64,000 nucleotides of DNA from Actinoplanes sp. M2I2 (GTDB lineage Bacteria > Actinomycetota > Actinomycetes > Mycobacteriales > Micromonosporaceae). Shown here one piece after another: positions 49,258 to 57,541 of this stretch (position 1 is the stretch's first letter; each line of letters starts with the position of its first letter). The position numbers and the translations under genes are program-made. Location: the NCBI RefSeq assembly GCF_023544445.1, contig NZ_JALPVJ010000035.1, positions 1 to 64,000 on the forward strand, read 5' to 3'. The notes below the pieces were generated by a model. That model saw only the letters and a list, made by a program, of their open reading frames with translations, had not been told where the DNA came from and searched no databases.

Positions 49258-49655
49258 TGAGCCACCGCCCGCCGGTCGTCGGTGAACAGCCGGTCGAGCT
49301 GGGCGCGGGGGATGGCTTTGTCCCTGGTCCGGGTGACCTTGCGGCGTTCCAGGCGCCGGCCGGGGTCGGTGGTCAGCCAGTCCTGGCGCCCGCAGTAGGC
49401 GGTGAACGAGGTCGGCGCGGACAGGTGCTTGTTCCAGGTGTTCGCGGCCCGCTCGTCCCAGCGGGCCATCGTCTGCTCGTAGATTTCCGGGGTAAGCGCG
49501 GCGACCGGTACCTGATCCCCGGCGGTCTCGCGTAGTCGGCGCAGCGTCTCGGTGCAGGTGGCGCGGGTGGCCGGGTCGTCGCGGAACCGGTCGAGGAACG
49601 CGTCGACGTCGACCACGAGCGCCACCGGGCGCCGGGCGTTCGGCAGCGGCATCAC
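49240..49655 (-). pseudogene. Tyrosine integrase fragment, N-terminal and core-binding part
   Basis: VDVDAFLDRFRDDPATRATCTETLRRLRETAGDQVPVAALTPEIYEQTMARWDERAANTWNKHLSAPTSFTAYC is a core-binding domain; LERRKVTRTRDKAIPRAQLDRLF leads toward the catalytic domain, which is absent. The break coincides with the ATPase fragment on the other strand, so a deletion joined two unrelated genes. Confidence 0.7.
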
Positions 49656-50106
49656 CGATACGTCGGCGGCCCTTCCGGTGATGTGACACAGAATGTGGCC
49701 GAGTCCGTCCGCCGCTGTGACGGCGTCCTGCAGGTGGTGATGGGTGGATCATCGGCTGCCTGACAGAGAACACGGGATTCTGTGCCACAGGCTCGATGTG
49801 TTTCCTTGTCGTCGCACCCGCGCCATCGAGATGCCCGGGCGAAAGCCCGTGCTCTGTTCACCGTCAGCCAGGACCATGACGACCTCGATCGCCGCGCACA
49901 GCATCGCGGGAGCGGGGCCGGCGTTACCGGCTCCGCTCCCGCGATGCTGACAATGTGGCTGTACTGCGCGGGGCTTCGCGTAACGGCGTATCCCACCGTC
50001 GGCGCAGCCCGACAAGTCTTTCCTGCTGACAGCAGGGCTCACGAGCCCGGGCGTACCAGAGAGCGGGCGCCGTCGTTTGGCAGACGCGCCAATACGACGC
50101 CCTGTC
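49656..50106. other. Intergenic region with a long hairpin
   Basis: No gene is recognised. Apart from the hairpin at 49,899-49,949, described separately, nothing distinctive was seen. Confidence 0.5.
49899..49949. repeat. Long near-perfect inverted repeat
   Basis: Arms of 17 bp (CAGCATCGCGGGAGCGG and its complement) continue inward after one G-T pair for six more pairs to a CGTTA loop: 23 bp of stem. It lacks a T-run. It may be a bidirectional terminator or a mobile hairpin (REP-like) element. Confidence 0.6.
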
Positions 50107-51339
50107 TCAGTGCCCTGTCATCGAAAGATCGGCTTTGGTTCCACGGCGCCACACCGCTTCGATGTTGAGGGTGTCGGCGATGTCCGTGGGCGGATCACCC
50201 TTGACCAGAAGCAGATCGGCGCGCAGTCCTTCGGCGATGCGTCCTCGGTCGGACAGACCGAATCGCTGCGCCGGCTGCATGGTGGCCGAGGACAGAGCCT
50301 CCGCCGGGGTCAGTCCGGCCGCGACCAGCATCTGCAGTTCGTGGTGAACGCTCGCGCCGTGCGCGAGCCCGCCCAGGGCCGGCACCGGAACCGAGGCGTC
50401 GGTGCCGGCGAGCAGGGTCACCCCGGCCTCGTGCAGCGCTCGGACCGAGGCGAGCACGTCCGCGAGCCGGCCTTGCGGGTAATGGTTGAAGGAGCTCTGC
50501 AGGGTTGCCAGCCAGTGTGGGCTGAGCCGTGTGTGCACCCGCGGGTCGAACGCGAAACGCTCACCGGTAATACCCATGATCGAGGCGTTGAGGACCACGC
50601 AGGGAACGACGAAGACACCGGAGGCGGCGATGAGGTCGATGATCTGCGGCGTCGGCGGCTGGTCCAGGAACAGGTGGACCAGACCATCGACGCCGGCTTC
50701 CAAGGCCATACGGGTGGCCTCGACGGTCAGCGCGTGCGCGACTGTCAGCATCCCGCACCGGCGGGCTTCGGCGACACCGGCGTTCAGGGTGGCCTGGTCG
50801 AGCATCGGCAGGCCGGGAGCATGTGCGGTCGTGCCGTCGTCGATCAGGAACTTGATGTAGTCGGACCCGGACCCGGTCAGTTGCGGGATGAAGGCGACAG
50901 CTTCGTCAGGTGTACGGGAGAAGGGCATGACGACGTCTTGCCAGCCCTCTTCGTCCTGCCCGGGCATTGCTCCTTCCGGCACGATCTCACTGGGGTGCCC
51001 GCCCGGTGGGGTGATACCGAAACCCGATGAACGGACGTCAGCAAGCTGATCGTTTCCGGTGATGTGGTTTCGGCGACCAGCGGTGAGAACACCCCCCATC
51101 TCCAGTTCGGTTGTCACTCCGAAGGTGAGGGCCAGGCGCAGGGCCTCCGGCGAGGTGTGCACATGGGCGTCGATGAGGCCGGGGAGAAGAGTCATGCCGG
51201 CGGCATCGACGACTTCGGCGCCCGGCTGGTCCACCGGTGCGCCGACTGAGCGGATCACGGCATCGTCGATGACGACGGTCCGTTCGCTCAGCACCCGCGT
51301 CCCGTCGAAGATCCGGGCATTGGTGATGACTGTTGTCAT
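50107..51339 (-). CDS. Amidohydrolase, imidazolonepropionase/prolidase-like (410 aa)
   Basis: Metal-dependent hydrolase of cyclic or linear amides. Motifs: DAHVHTS (first metal pair, about residue 58), TVAHALTVEATRMALEAGVDGLVHLFLD (histidines of strands 5 and 6), LLAGTDASVP (strand-8 aspartate), and a C-terminal beta-sandwich closing with GLRADLLLVKGDP. It has no signal peptide. It follows the amidase gene by 36 bp in the same direction, and both lie downstream of a TetR gene, suggesting a catabolic pair acting on one amide substrate. Confidence 0.9.
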   Translation of the reverse strand: MTTVITNARIFDGTRVLSERTVVIDDAVIRSVGAPVDQPGAEVVDAAGMTLLPGLIDAHVHTSPEALRLALTFGVTTELEMGGVLTAGRRNHITGNDQLADVRSSGFGITPPGGHPSEIVPEGAMPGQDEEGWQDVVMPFSRTPDEAVAFIPQLTGSGSDYIKFLIDDGTTAHAPGLPMLDQATLNAGVAEARRCGMLTVAHALTVEATRMALEAGVDGLVHLFLDQPPTPQIIDLIAASGVFVVPCVVLNASIMGITGERFAFDPRVHTRLSPHWLATLQSSFNHYPQGRLADVLASVRALHEAGVTLLAGTDASVPVPALGGLAHGASVHHELQMLVAAGLTPAEALSSATMQPAQRFGLSDRGRIAEGLRADLLLVKGDPPTDIADTLNIEAVWRRGTKADLSMTGH

Positions 51340-51375
51340 GGGACTTCCTTGGGAGAGGTTGGTGCGGGTATGGGC

Positions 51376-52872
51376 TCAGGCTTGTTCGATGGCCTGGCCG
51401 ACCCGGTACAACGTCGCCTCGTCGAAGTGGCGACCGATGATCTGCAGCCCGACCGGCAGACCGTCGACGGTTCCGCAGGGGACGCTGAGGGCAGGGTGGT
51501 GGGTGATGTTGAACGGAGTGGTGTTGGCCGACATCTCGATCGCGGCCTGCACCGATGCTCCCGGTCCGGCGGCGGGGTCGGGCAGGAGGCGAGCGGTCTG
51601 CGGAGTCGTCGGGGTCACCAGGACGTCGTAGCGCTGCAGAGCCTCGTCGTAGGCCGCGCGCAGGGTCCGGGTCCGGTTGACCGCCTTGGCGTAGTTCAGC
51701 CGCCCCTGCTTGGCGTCGACATAGCGGCCGACCAGGGTGAACAGCATGACGTTGGCCGGCCGGTCGGCGACGGTGTCACGCTTGTCGAACAGGTGCTGCA
51801 TGAGGTCTACCGGGTAGTGGTCGGCCCGGCCGAACGCGAATCCCTGGTTGCGCAGCACCGTCTCGGCCATACCTTCGATCGCGATGGCCGTCCAGAGCAC
51901 CGGACCGAGCGCGTGCAGGGGCACCGAGACGTCCTCGACCACGGCTCCGAGCTCACGCAGCGACTCGGCCGCCGCCCGCACGGCCCGGTCGACCTCGGCC
52001 TCACCGTTGGCGATCCCGAAGCCTTCCCGCAGAATTCCGACCCGCAGTCCGCGTACGTCCTGGGCCAGCGCGCCGAGGTAGTCGCCGACGCGGACGTCAC
52101 GCTGCCGGGGGTCGATGCCGTCCGGCCCGGCCAGGACGCTGAGGAAGCGGGCATTATCGGCGACCGTCCGCGTCATCGGTCCGACGTGGTCGAAGAACCC
52201 CTCCAGCGGCGCGATTCCGGTGTAGGGCACCAGACCGTACGTCGGCTTGAGCCCGACGACTCCGGACCAGGAGGCGGGCATCCGGATCGACCCCGCCTGG
52301 TCGGCCCCGAGCGTCATGTCGGCGTCGCCGGTCACCAGGGCCACGGCGCTGCCGCTGGACGACCCGCCGGAGGAGGTGCCGATCCGGTGAGGGTTGTGGG
52401 TGGGCCCGCTGTGCGCGGTGTGGCTGCCGCCCGACATGCAGAAGTACTCGTTGGTGGTCTTGCCGACGATCTCCGCGCCCGCTTCGAGAGCGCGGGTGAC
52501 CACCGTGGCGTCCCCGGCCGGCACGTAGTCGGCCAGCACGTCGGAACCGTTGCCCATGGGCAGACCGGACACCATGATGCTGTCCTTGACCCCCAGCCGG
52601 ACCCCAGCCAGCGGGCCGGTCGCGGCACCCGGGATCGAGGCGCGGACCTCCCAGGCGTGGTGCGGGTCCTCCTCGGCCGAGGGCACCCGGAACGTGACGG
52701 CGTCGCGCCCAGGCAGGACCGCGATCTCGGGAACGGCCTCGAGGGCGTCGTAGACCCCGAGCATGCCGGTGATCATCGCGGTGTACTCCTCGGCCGCGTC
52801 GGCGACGGCCGTGTAGCCGAGCTCCTTCGCGAGAGCGGAGATGTCGGCCGTGGTCGGCTTGGGAACAGACAT
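51376..52872 (-). CDS. Amidase-signature hydrolase (498 aa)
   Basis: Ser-Ser-Lys amidase. Lys96 (GVKDS), the GTSSGGSSSGSAVALV block near 166-180 with the cis-serine, and nucleophile Ser195 (DQAGSIRMPA) are all present. Family members hydrolyse aliphatic or aromatic amides, or allophanate and similar; which one is not evident. ATG 52,872 is chosen for GGAGG 8 bp upstream, in preference to a TTG 18 bp earlier. A perfect palindrome 30 bp upstream is the likely TetR operator. Confidence 0.93.
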   Translation of the reverse strand: MSVPKPTTADISALAKELGYTAVADAAEEYTAMITGMLGVYDALEAVPEIAVLPGRDAVTFRVPSAEEDPHHAWEVRASIPGAATGPLAGVRLGVKDSIMVSGLPMGNGSDVLADYVPAGDATVVTRALEAGAEIVGKTTNEYFCMSGGSHTAHSGPTHNPHRIGTSSGGSSSGSAVALVTGDADMTLGADQAGSIRMPASWSGVVGLKPTYGLVPYTGIAPLEGFFDHVGPMTRTVADNARFLSVLAGPDGIDPRQRDVRVGDYLGALAQDVRGLRVGILREGFGIANGEAEVDRAVRAAAESLRELGAVVEDVSVPLHALGPVLWTAIAIEGMAETVLRNQGFAFGRADHYPVDLMQHLFDKRDTVADRPANVMLFTLVGRYVDAKQGRLNYAKAVNRTRTLRAAYDEALQRYDVLVTPTTPQTARLLPDPAAGPGASVQAAIEMSANTTPFNITHHPALSVPCGTVDGLPVGLQIIGRHFDEATLYRVGQAIEQA

Positions 52873-52901
52873 GGAAAGTCCTCCAGACAATGATCATAAT
52901 T

Positions 52902-52923
52902 CGCTAACGGGTAGACGTTAGCG
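52902..52923. promoter_or_regulatory. TetR operator upstream of the amidase gene
   Basis: CGCTAAC-N8-GTTAGCG, perfect 7-bp arms. The spacer length and TAAC/GTTA core equal those of the operator at 48,275, as expected from two TetR proteins of one subfamily. Confidence 0.7.
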
Positions 52924-53041
52924 GTTGAACATGGCCTGGTGGCAAGGGCTGCACCGACAAATGTGGCCCAAGACTCAGCATCGACTCAACCTGATTGACG
53001 TGCGGCTGACGGCCGGACGTGAGTGACACACCGGAACGGTG

Positions 53042-53779
53042 TTACGCCTGCGGACGGTTCCGATCCGCGTCCTGCGAGCGAGCCAGACGATCAAGCCAGT
53101 GCTGCATCAGGACCCGTTCGGCCGGATGCAGCTCGCTGCTCGTGTCGAGCAGAACGTTCAGCGCGGCTGCTGTCCCCACGATGCCGGCCTCGGGCGCCTC
53201 GGGCTGGTCCGACACGATCGAGCGGATGAGCATTTCCCGCATCCGCACAGATTCGTCGAGCGAACGGTCCTGCTCGGGAACCGACAGCAAGGTGAACGTC
53301 GCGCCGATGCCGGCCGCGGTGACGGAGAACGCGGCGAAGTCCTCGTCGACGCGGAGCAGTCCGGCTTCGGCGAGGCGGCGGATGGAGTAGCGCAGACCCT
53401 CGTTGGCGGCCACGGCGGCGAACGACGGCGTGGCCGGATCGGCGCGGCCGTACATGACCGAGTACAGGTAGGGATTCGCCAGCCCGAAGGCGACGTGCTG
53501 ATCCCAGCCCTTACGGAGGATCTCGACCGGATCGTCCGACTGCTCGAGACCGCGATAGCTACGCTGATGAATCAGGAAACCCTCACGCGCGACCGCGTCG
53601 AGCAACCCGTTCATGCTGCCGAACAATCGGTAGATCGTAGGTGGCTGGACGCCCGCCGCATCGCAAACCGCACGAGTCGACACTCGCTCGTTTCCGCCCT
53701 CCGCGAGCAGGCCCATCGCGGCAGCGACGATCCGCTCCCCTGTCGAGGCGGTTCCTGACGACGAGCTGGCATCGGGCAT
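53042..53779 (-). CDS. TetR-family repressor (245 aa), subfamily of the 48,303 product
   Basis: HTH: RIVAAAMGLLAEGGNERVSTRAVCDAAGVQPPTIYRLFGSMNGLLDAV. The C-terminal domain repeats the subfamily block GWDQHVAFGLANPYLYSVMYG. It is upstream of, and co-directional with, the amidase and amidohydrolase genes and probably represses them from the palindrome at 52,902. The gene ends 170 bp before the amidase ATG. Confidence 0.9.
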   Translation of the reverse strand: MPDASSSSGTASTGERIVAAAMGLLAEGGNERVSTRAVCDAAGVQPPTIYRLFGSMNGLLDAVAREGFLIHQRSYRGLEQSDDPVEILRKGWDQHVAFGLANPYLYSVMYGRADPATPSFAAVAANEGLRYSIRRLAEAGLLRVDEDFAAFSVTAAGIGATFTLLSVPEQDRSLDESVRMREMLIRSIVSDQPEAPEAGIVGTAAALNVLLDTSSELHPAERVLMQHWLDRLARSQDADRNRPQA

Positions 53780-54187
53780 GGCAGAGCAATAATACGGGCC
53801 AAGCCCCGCCGGGACGGCCAGGGAGGGTCACATCGACCGGGCCCGGCGCCCATCCTCACTTCCCGATCGAGTCGAGACCAGTCCTCGGCGATGAGGCCGA
53901 CAGGATCCCACCCGGTAAGAGGAGATCTTCACCAGGCAGTTCTCTACCGTGCTGAACCGGCTCGGGATAACCCGTGGAGCGGCCGGGTTAACGGGCGGCC
54001 GGCGCAATTCTGTGATCCCGGTCGGTGGGACGCAAGATCAGCGGCAGTACCGGCGGCAGTGCTCATCGTGTCATGGGTTTCCTCGAATCATCAAAGGCTT
54101 CTTTTCGCCAGGCGGCCCGGTGCGATACCGCCCGGCGAGATGGTGGCGGTCACCTTGCCTCCGGCATTGCATCGGTGCTCGCTGGTG
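53780..54187. other. Intergenic region, nothing recognised
   Basis: It holds the upstream region of the TetR gene at its left and the 3' side of the NmrA-type gene at its right. No palindrome, repeat or gene remnant was identified. Confidence 0.4.
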
Positions 54188-55024
54188 TCATCGGAAAGCG
54201 CCGGTGTTGCGTTCGCACCACGCGCGGAAGGTGCCGGGTCGCCGGCCGGTGACATTCGCGATGTCGTCGGTGAGCACGCCCGCGCGTCCTGTACGGAACA
54301 TGGTGTAGAGGTTTTCGATCACCGGAACCAGCTGCGGCGAACCGTGGGAATGGGCCGCTGCGTGCTCGGCCGGGGTGTTCTCGATGAACGTGATCGGGCG
54401 ACCGAGGACGTCGGCGAGGATGCCGACCTGTTCGCGGCTGGTCAGCGCTTCGGGCCCGCTGAGGATGTAGGCCCTGCCCTCGTGGCCGGGCCGGGTCAGC
54501 GTTACCGCGGCCACCGCGGCGATGTCGTCGCTGTCGACGGCGGGCAGCCGGCCCTCACCGCACGGGTCACTGACTGTGCCGGCCTGCTTGATCGAGTCAC
54601 ACCACCACAGCGCGTTGGTCATCAGTGTGTTGGGCCGCAGCATGGTGACCTGCAGGCCCGAGGCGCGCAGCAGGTCCTCCCGGGCCCGGAAGAAGGTGCC
54701 CATGATCGGCAGGGGCTCGAGTACTGCGCCGATGGAGGTCATCGCGACGATCCGGTCGACGCCCGCACCACGGGCGGCGGCGATCAGTGTCTCGGTCTGC
54801 GCCGGCTGAGGGCTGGCCTGCATGTGGAAGATCGCGGACGTGCCCCTGGCGGCCCGGGTCATGCTGTCGAGGTCGTCAAGGTCGCCAGTGACGACCTCGA
54901 CGCCGGACGGCAGGTTCGCGGTGGCCGGGCTGCGCACCAACGCCCGGACGTCGTGACCCTGTTCGGTGAGCAGGGCCACCAGCTTCCCACCAACATTGCC
55001 GGTTGCTCCGGTGATCAGAAACAT
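54188..55024 (-). CDS. NmrA/atypical SDR, NAD(P)-binding protein (278 aa)
   Basis: N-terminal MFLITGATGNVGGKLVALLTEQGHDVRALVRSP is a TGxxGxxG Rossmann entry of the NmrA/NAD(P)H-quinone-reductase-like branch. The catalytic Tyr-Lys pair is not visible, as usual in this group. The C-terminal part (SREQVGILADVLGRPITFIENTPAEHA) fits. It may be a redox sensor or a quinone reductase. ATG 55,024 follows AAGGAG. It is divergent from an XRE regulator with a strong palindrome between them. Confidence 0.88.
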   Translation of the reverse strand: MFLITGATGNVGGKLVALLTEQGHDVRALVRSPATANLPSGVEVVTGDLDDLDSMTRAARGTSAIFHMQASPQPAQTETLIAAARGAGVDRIVAMTSIGAVLEPLPIMGTFFRAREDLLRASGLQVTMLRPNTLMTNALWWCDSIKQAGTVSDPCGEGRLPAVDSDDIAAVAAVTLTRPGHEGRAYILSGPEALTSREQVGILADVLGRPITFIENTPAEHAAAHSHGSPQLVPVIENLYTMFRTGRAGVLTDDIANVTGRRPGTFRAWCERNTGAFR

Positions 55025-55111
55025 CGAACATTCTCCTTGCGTCACGAATGGCTTCACCGTGTTCCGGACACCAGATTGACCCCCGCGGGACCCGACAGCG
55101 TGGCCCCGTTT

Positions 55112-55143
55112 GTCCCACCCGGAAATCGATTACCGGGTGGGAC
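55112..55143. promoter_or_regulatory. Palindrome between the NmrA-type gene and XRE regulator
   Basis: GTCCCACCCGG-N10-CCGGGTGGGAC: perfect 11-bp arms, 88 bp from the NmrA-type ATG and 46 bp from the regulator ATG. It is a likely operator of the divergent regulator. Confidence 0.7.
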
Positions 55144-55188
55144 GGACAGGGCCAGACAGTGACGCCAGGATTCGGCATAGTCGGTGGT

Positions 55189-56049
55189 ATGACACACATG
55201 ACGCTGGGCTCGGTGCTGAGAGCATGGCGGGAACGGGTGAACCCCGTCGACGTAGGCCTGCCGGCCAGGCGCGGTGACCGGCGCACCCCCGGCCTGCGCC
55301 GCGAAGAGGTGGCCTGGCTGGCCGGGGTGTCAGCGGACTACATCAAACGCATCGAACAGGACCGCGCCCAACCCAGCGGCGAGGTGGTGCGGGCACTGGC
55401 CCGGGCCCTGCGCGTCACCCGCGAGGAACACCAGATGCTGGCCGGCCTGGCCGGACACGCCTCGCCCCCGGGCGCAAGCGTGCCGCAACACGTCACCCCC
55501 GGGGTGCAGCGCATGGCCGACCGCCTCGCCGACGTGCCGCTGGCCATCTACGACGTGACCTGGACCCTGCTGACCGCGAACCCGTCCTGGGCGGCGCTGT
55601 TCGGCGATCCGGCCAAGGACAGCGGACGCCGCCGGAACCTGGTGTGGCAGCACTTCACCGGCGCCGACACCCCCGTGCGACACGACGACCTCGACCGCCA
55701 CGAACGGTCGCTCACCGCGGATCTGCGCGACGCCGCCCACCGGTACCCGCACGACCCGGAACTCGCCTCCATGGTCACCGCCCTACGCGAGTACAGCTCC
55801 CGGTTCGCCGACCTGTGGGAACAGCCGACGGTGGCGCGCCACGGCGGGATCCGGAAGATGATCCCGAACACCGTGGTCGGTGAACTCACCCTCGACTGCG
55901 ACGTCCTCACCGTCCACGACGCCGAACTACGAGTCGTCATGTTCACCGCCGCACCCAGCTCACCCGACGCCGACAAACTCGCCGTTCTGAACGTCATCGG
56001 CCTGCAGACAATGACCACCCATTCCGAAACCACTCACCACGGAACCTGA
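55189..56049 (+). CDS. XRE-family regulator with MmyB-like ligand domain (286 aa)
   Basis: N-terminal HTH of the class that begins LGSVLRAWRERVNP and continues RRTPGLRREEVAWLAGVSADYIKRIEQDRAQPSGEVV. The C-terminal 180 residues (PLAIYDVTWTLLTANPSWAALFGD, DLRDAAHRYPHDPELASMV) are the MmyB-like PAS-type domain that binds fatty-acid-like ligands in related proteins. It likely controls the divergent NmrA-type gene. ATG 55,189 or 55,198 may start it. Confidence 0.9.
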   Translation: MTHMTLGSVLRAWRERVNPVDVGLPARRGDRRTPGLRREEVAWLAGVSADYIKRIEQDRAQPSGEVVRALARALRVTREEHQMLAGLAGHASPPGASVPQHVTPGVQRMADRLADVPLAIYDVTWTLLTANPSWAALFGDPAKDSGRRRNLVWQHFTGADTPVRHDDLDRHERSLTADLRDAAHRYPHDPELASMVTALREYSSRFADLWEQPTVARHGGIRKMIPNTVVGELTLDCDVLTVHDAELRVVMFTAAPSSPDADKLAVLNVIGLQTMTTHSETTHHGT

Positions 56050-56075
56050 AACCATGACGAACAGACCGGTCATTG

Positions 56076-56240
56076 CCGTGCCCTGGTAACCCGTGCCGAT
56101 GAAGGCATCGGCCTGGAAATGGTACGGCAGCTCGGACAAGCAATCCACCGCATACACGTCGGCGCCCACGACGAACACAAGGACGCTCTGCCCAGCAGAC
56201 AATGCCACCGACGTCCTGGCCATCGATGTGGTCGGCTGCG
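56076..56240 (+). pseudogene. N-terminal fragment of a short-chain dehydrogenase
   Basis: ALVTRADEGIGLEMVRQLGQAIHRIHVGAHDEHKDA is an SDR start (the TGxxxGIG motif altered to TRADEGIG). After a frame change it continues NATDVLAIDVV, the next SDR strand. Then similarity is lost. A short decayed copy. Confidence 0.6.
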
Positions 56241-56591
56241 TGCGCATGACCCATGTATGCGAAAGACCTTTCCACCCTCAGATCACCGACCTCGGTAGCG
56301 GCTGCGGTCACTCGACGGCACCGGCGCCGTCATCGCTTTCGAGCTCGCCACCGCCGAGCACCGACCACCGGCACCTATGGCGACCGCGACCTGTCCCTGT
56401 AGGACTGCCGGCGCCCCACCGATCGTCTGAGCCGCGCGGGGTCGTGGAGAGCCCGACGTAGACGATGGCGAAGTCGAGGGCGGGTATGACTTGCCCAGCT
56501 GCCGCCGGCGGTAGCACCCAGCACGGGTCGTGTCGGGTACTGCCGCATCCTCAGCGTCAACCCGGATGACGGTGGGAGATCAACGGGTGGT
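56241..56591. other. Non-coding, probably decayed sequence
   Basis: Follows the SDR fragment. A plus-strand segment near 56,310-56,460 reads TGAVIAFELATAEHR in one frame and TGTYGDRDLSL in another, like a broken gene of an unknown family. No regulatory element was seen. Confidence 0.3.
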
Positions 56592-57497
56592 TCATCGGGT
56601 GAAATAGAAGCCCTGGTCGAGGTCCTCCAGCAGCCCGGGGTGCTGCGGTTGCCAGTCGATGACGGATTGGGTGAGTGCGCTGGAGGCGGGAATGTCCTGT
56701 CCGGTGATGAAGGCGAGCTCACCGAACTCGCTGAAATGACGGGGCGCGTCAGCCTCCTCGAGGCTGATCGTCGGGAGATTCAAATGCTTCCCGATACGCT
56801 CGGCGATGTCACGGAAGGGAATGCCCTCGTCGCCGACCGCGTGCAGGATCGACCCCGCGGGGGCGGATTCAGCGGCGAGCCGGAAGACGCGGGCCGCGTC
56901 CAGTTGATGTACGGCAGGCCAGCGGTTGTCGCCGGTGCCGATGTAGGCGGATGCGTGATGCTCACGGGCCGCAGCGATGAATCCGGGGATGAATCCGGAC
57001 CGATCGGCCTGTCCGTGCACTGAGGTGCCGAGTCGGACCACGACGCCGCGCACGCCCTCGCCGGACATCTTGAGCAGGTCCTGCTCCGTTTCGCGGCGGG
57101 GCCCGGCGGAAGCGGGATCGCCCAGGTCGTTCTCGTCAAGCACCTGGCCGGGACGCATGAGTGCCGTGCCGGAGGCGATGACGAGAGAGCGATCGGATCC
57201 GGCGACGGCCTCGCCGAGTGCGGCGATGACGCGCCGGTCGGCTGCCACAGTAGCGTTGAAGTCATCCCAGTCCGGCGGGAATGCCACATGAATGACCCCG
57301 TCGGACGCACGCGCAGCGTCCTGAAGCACTTCGAGGTCGTCCAGCGATCCGCGGATCACCTTCGCACCCGCCTCGGTGAGTGCACCGGCGGATCGATCCG
57401 AGCGCGCAAGGCCGGCGACGTCATGGCCCGCTGCGATGAGGTCGTGCACGACGGCGGTGCCGATGAAGCCGGTTCCGCCGGTGATGAAGATTCGCAT
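56592..57497 (-). CDS. NAD-dependent epimerase/dehydratase-like SDR (301 aa)
   Basis: Extended SDR: MRIFITGGTGFIGTAVVHDLIAAGHDVAGLARS (TGxxGxxG), GVIHVAFPPDW, LVIASGTAL and the substrate part GDNRWPAVHQLDAARVFRLAAESAP. The usual Tyr-x-x-x-Lys reads PRRETEQDLLKM, so the tyrosine is missing, as in many members annotated only as NAD-binding. It is 44 bp downstream of the carboxylesterase gene and likely co-transcribed. Confidence 0.88.
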   Translation of the reverse strand: MRIFITGGTGFIGTAVVHDLIAAGHDVAGLARSDRSAGALTEAGAKVIRGSLDDLEVLQDAARASDGVIHVAFPPDWDDFNATVAADRRVIAALGEAVAGSDRSLVIASGTALMRPGQVLDENDLGDPASAGPRRETEQDLLKMSGEGVRGVVVRLGTSVHGQADRSGFIPGFIAAAREHHASAYIGTGDNRWPAVHQLDAARVFRLAAESAPAGSILHAVGDEGIPFRDIAERIGKHLNLPTISLEEADAPRHFSEFGELAFITGQDIPASSALTQSVIDWQPQHPGLLEDLDQGFYFTR

Positions 57498-57541
57498 GAC
57501 TGCTCCTAGGTATGCCTGGGGGGAATGCCGGGTCAGCGCGT

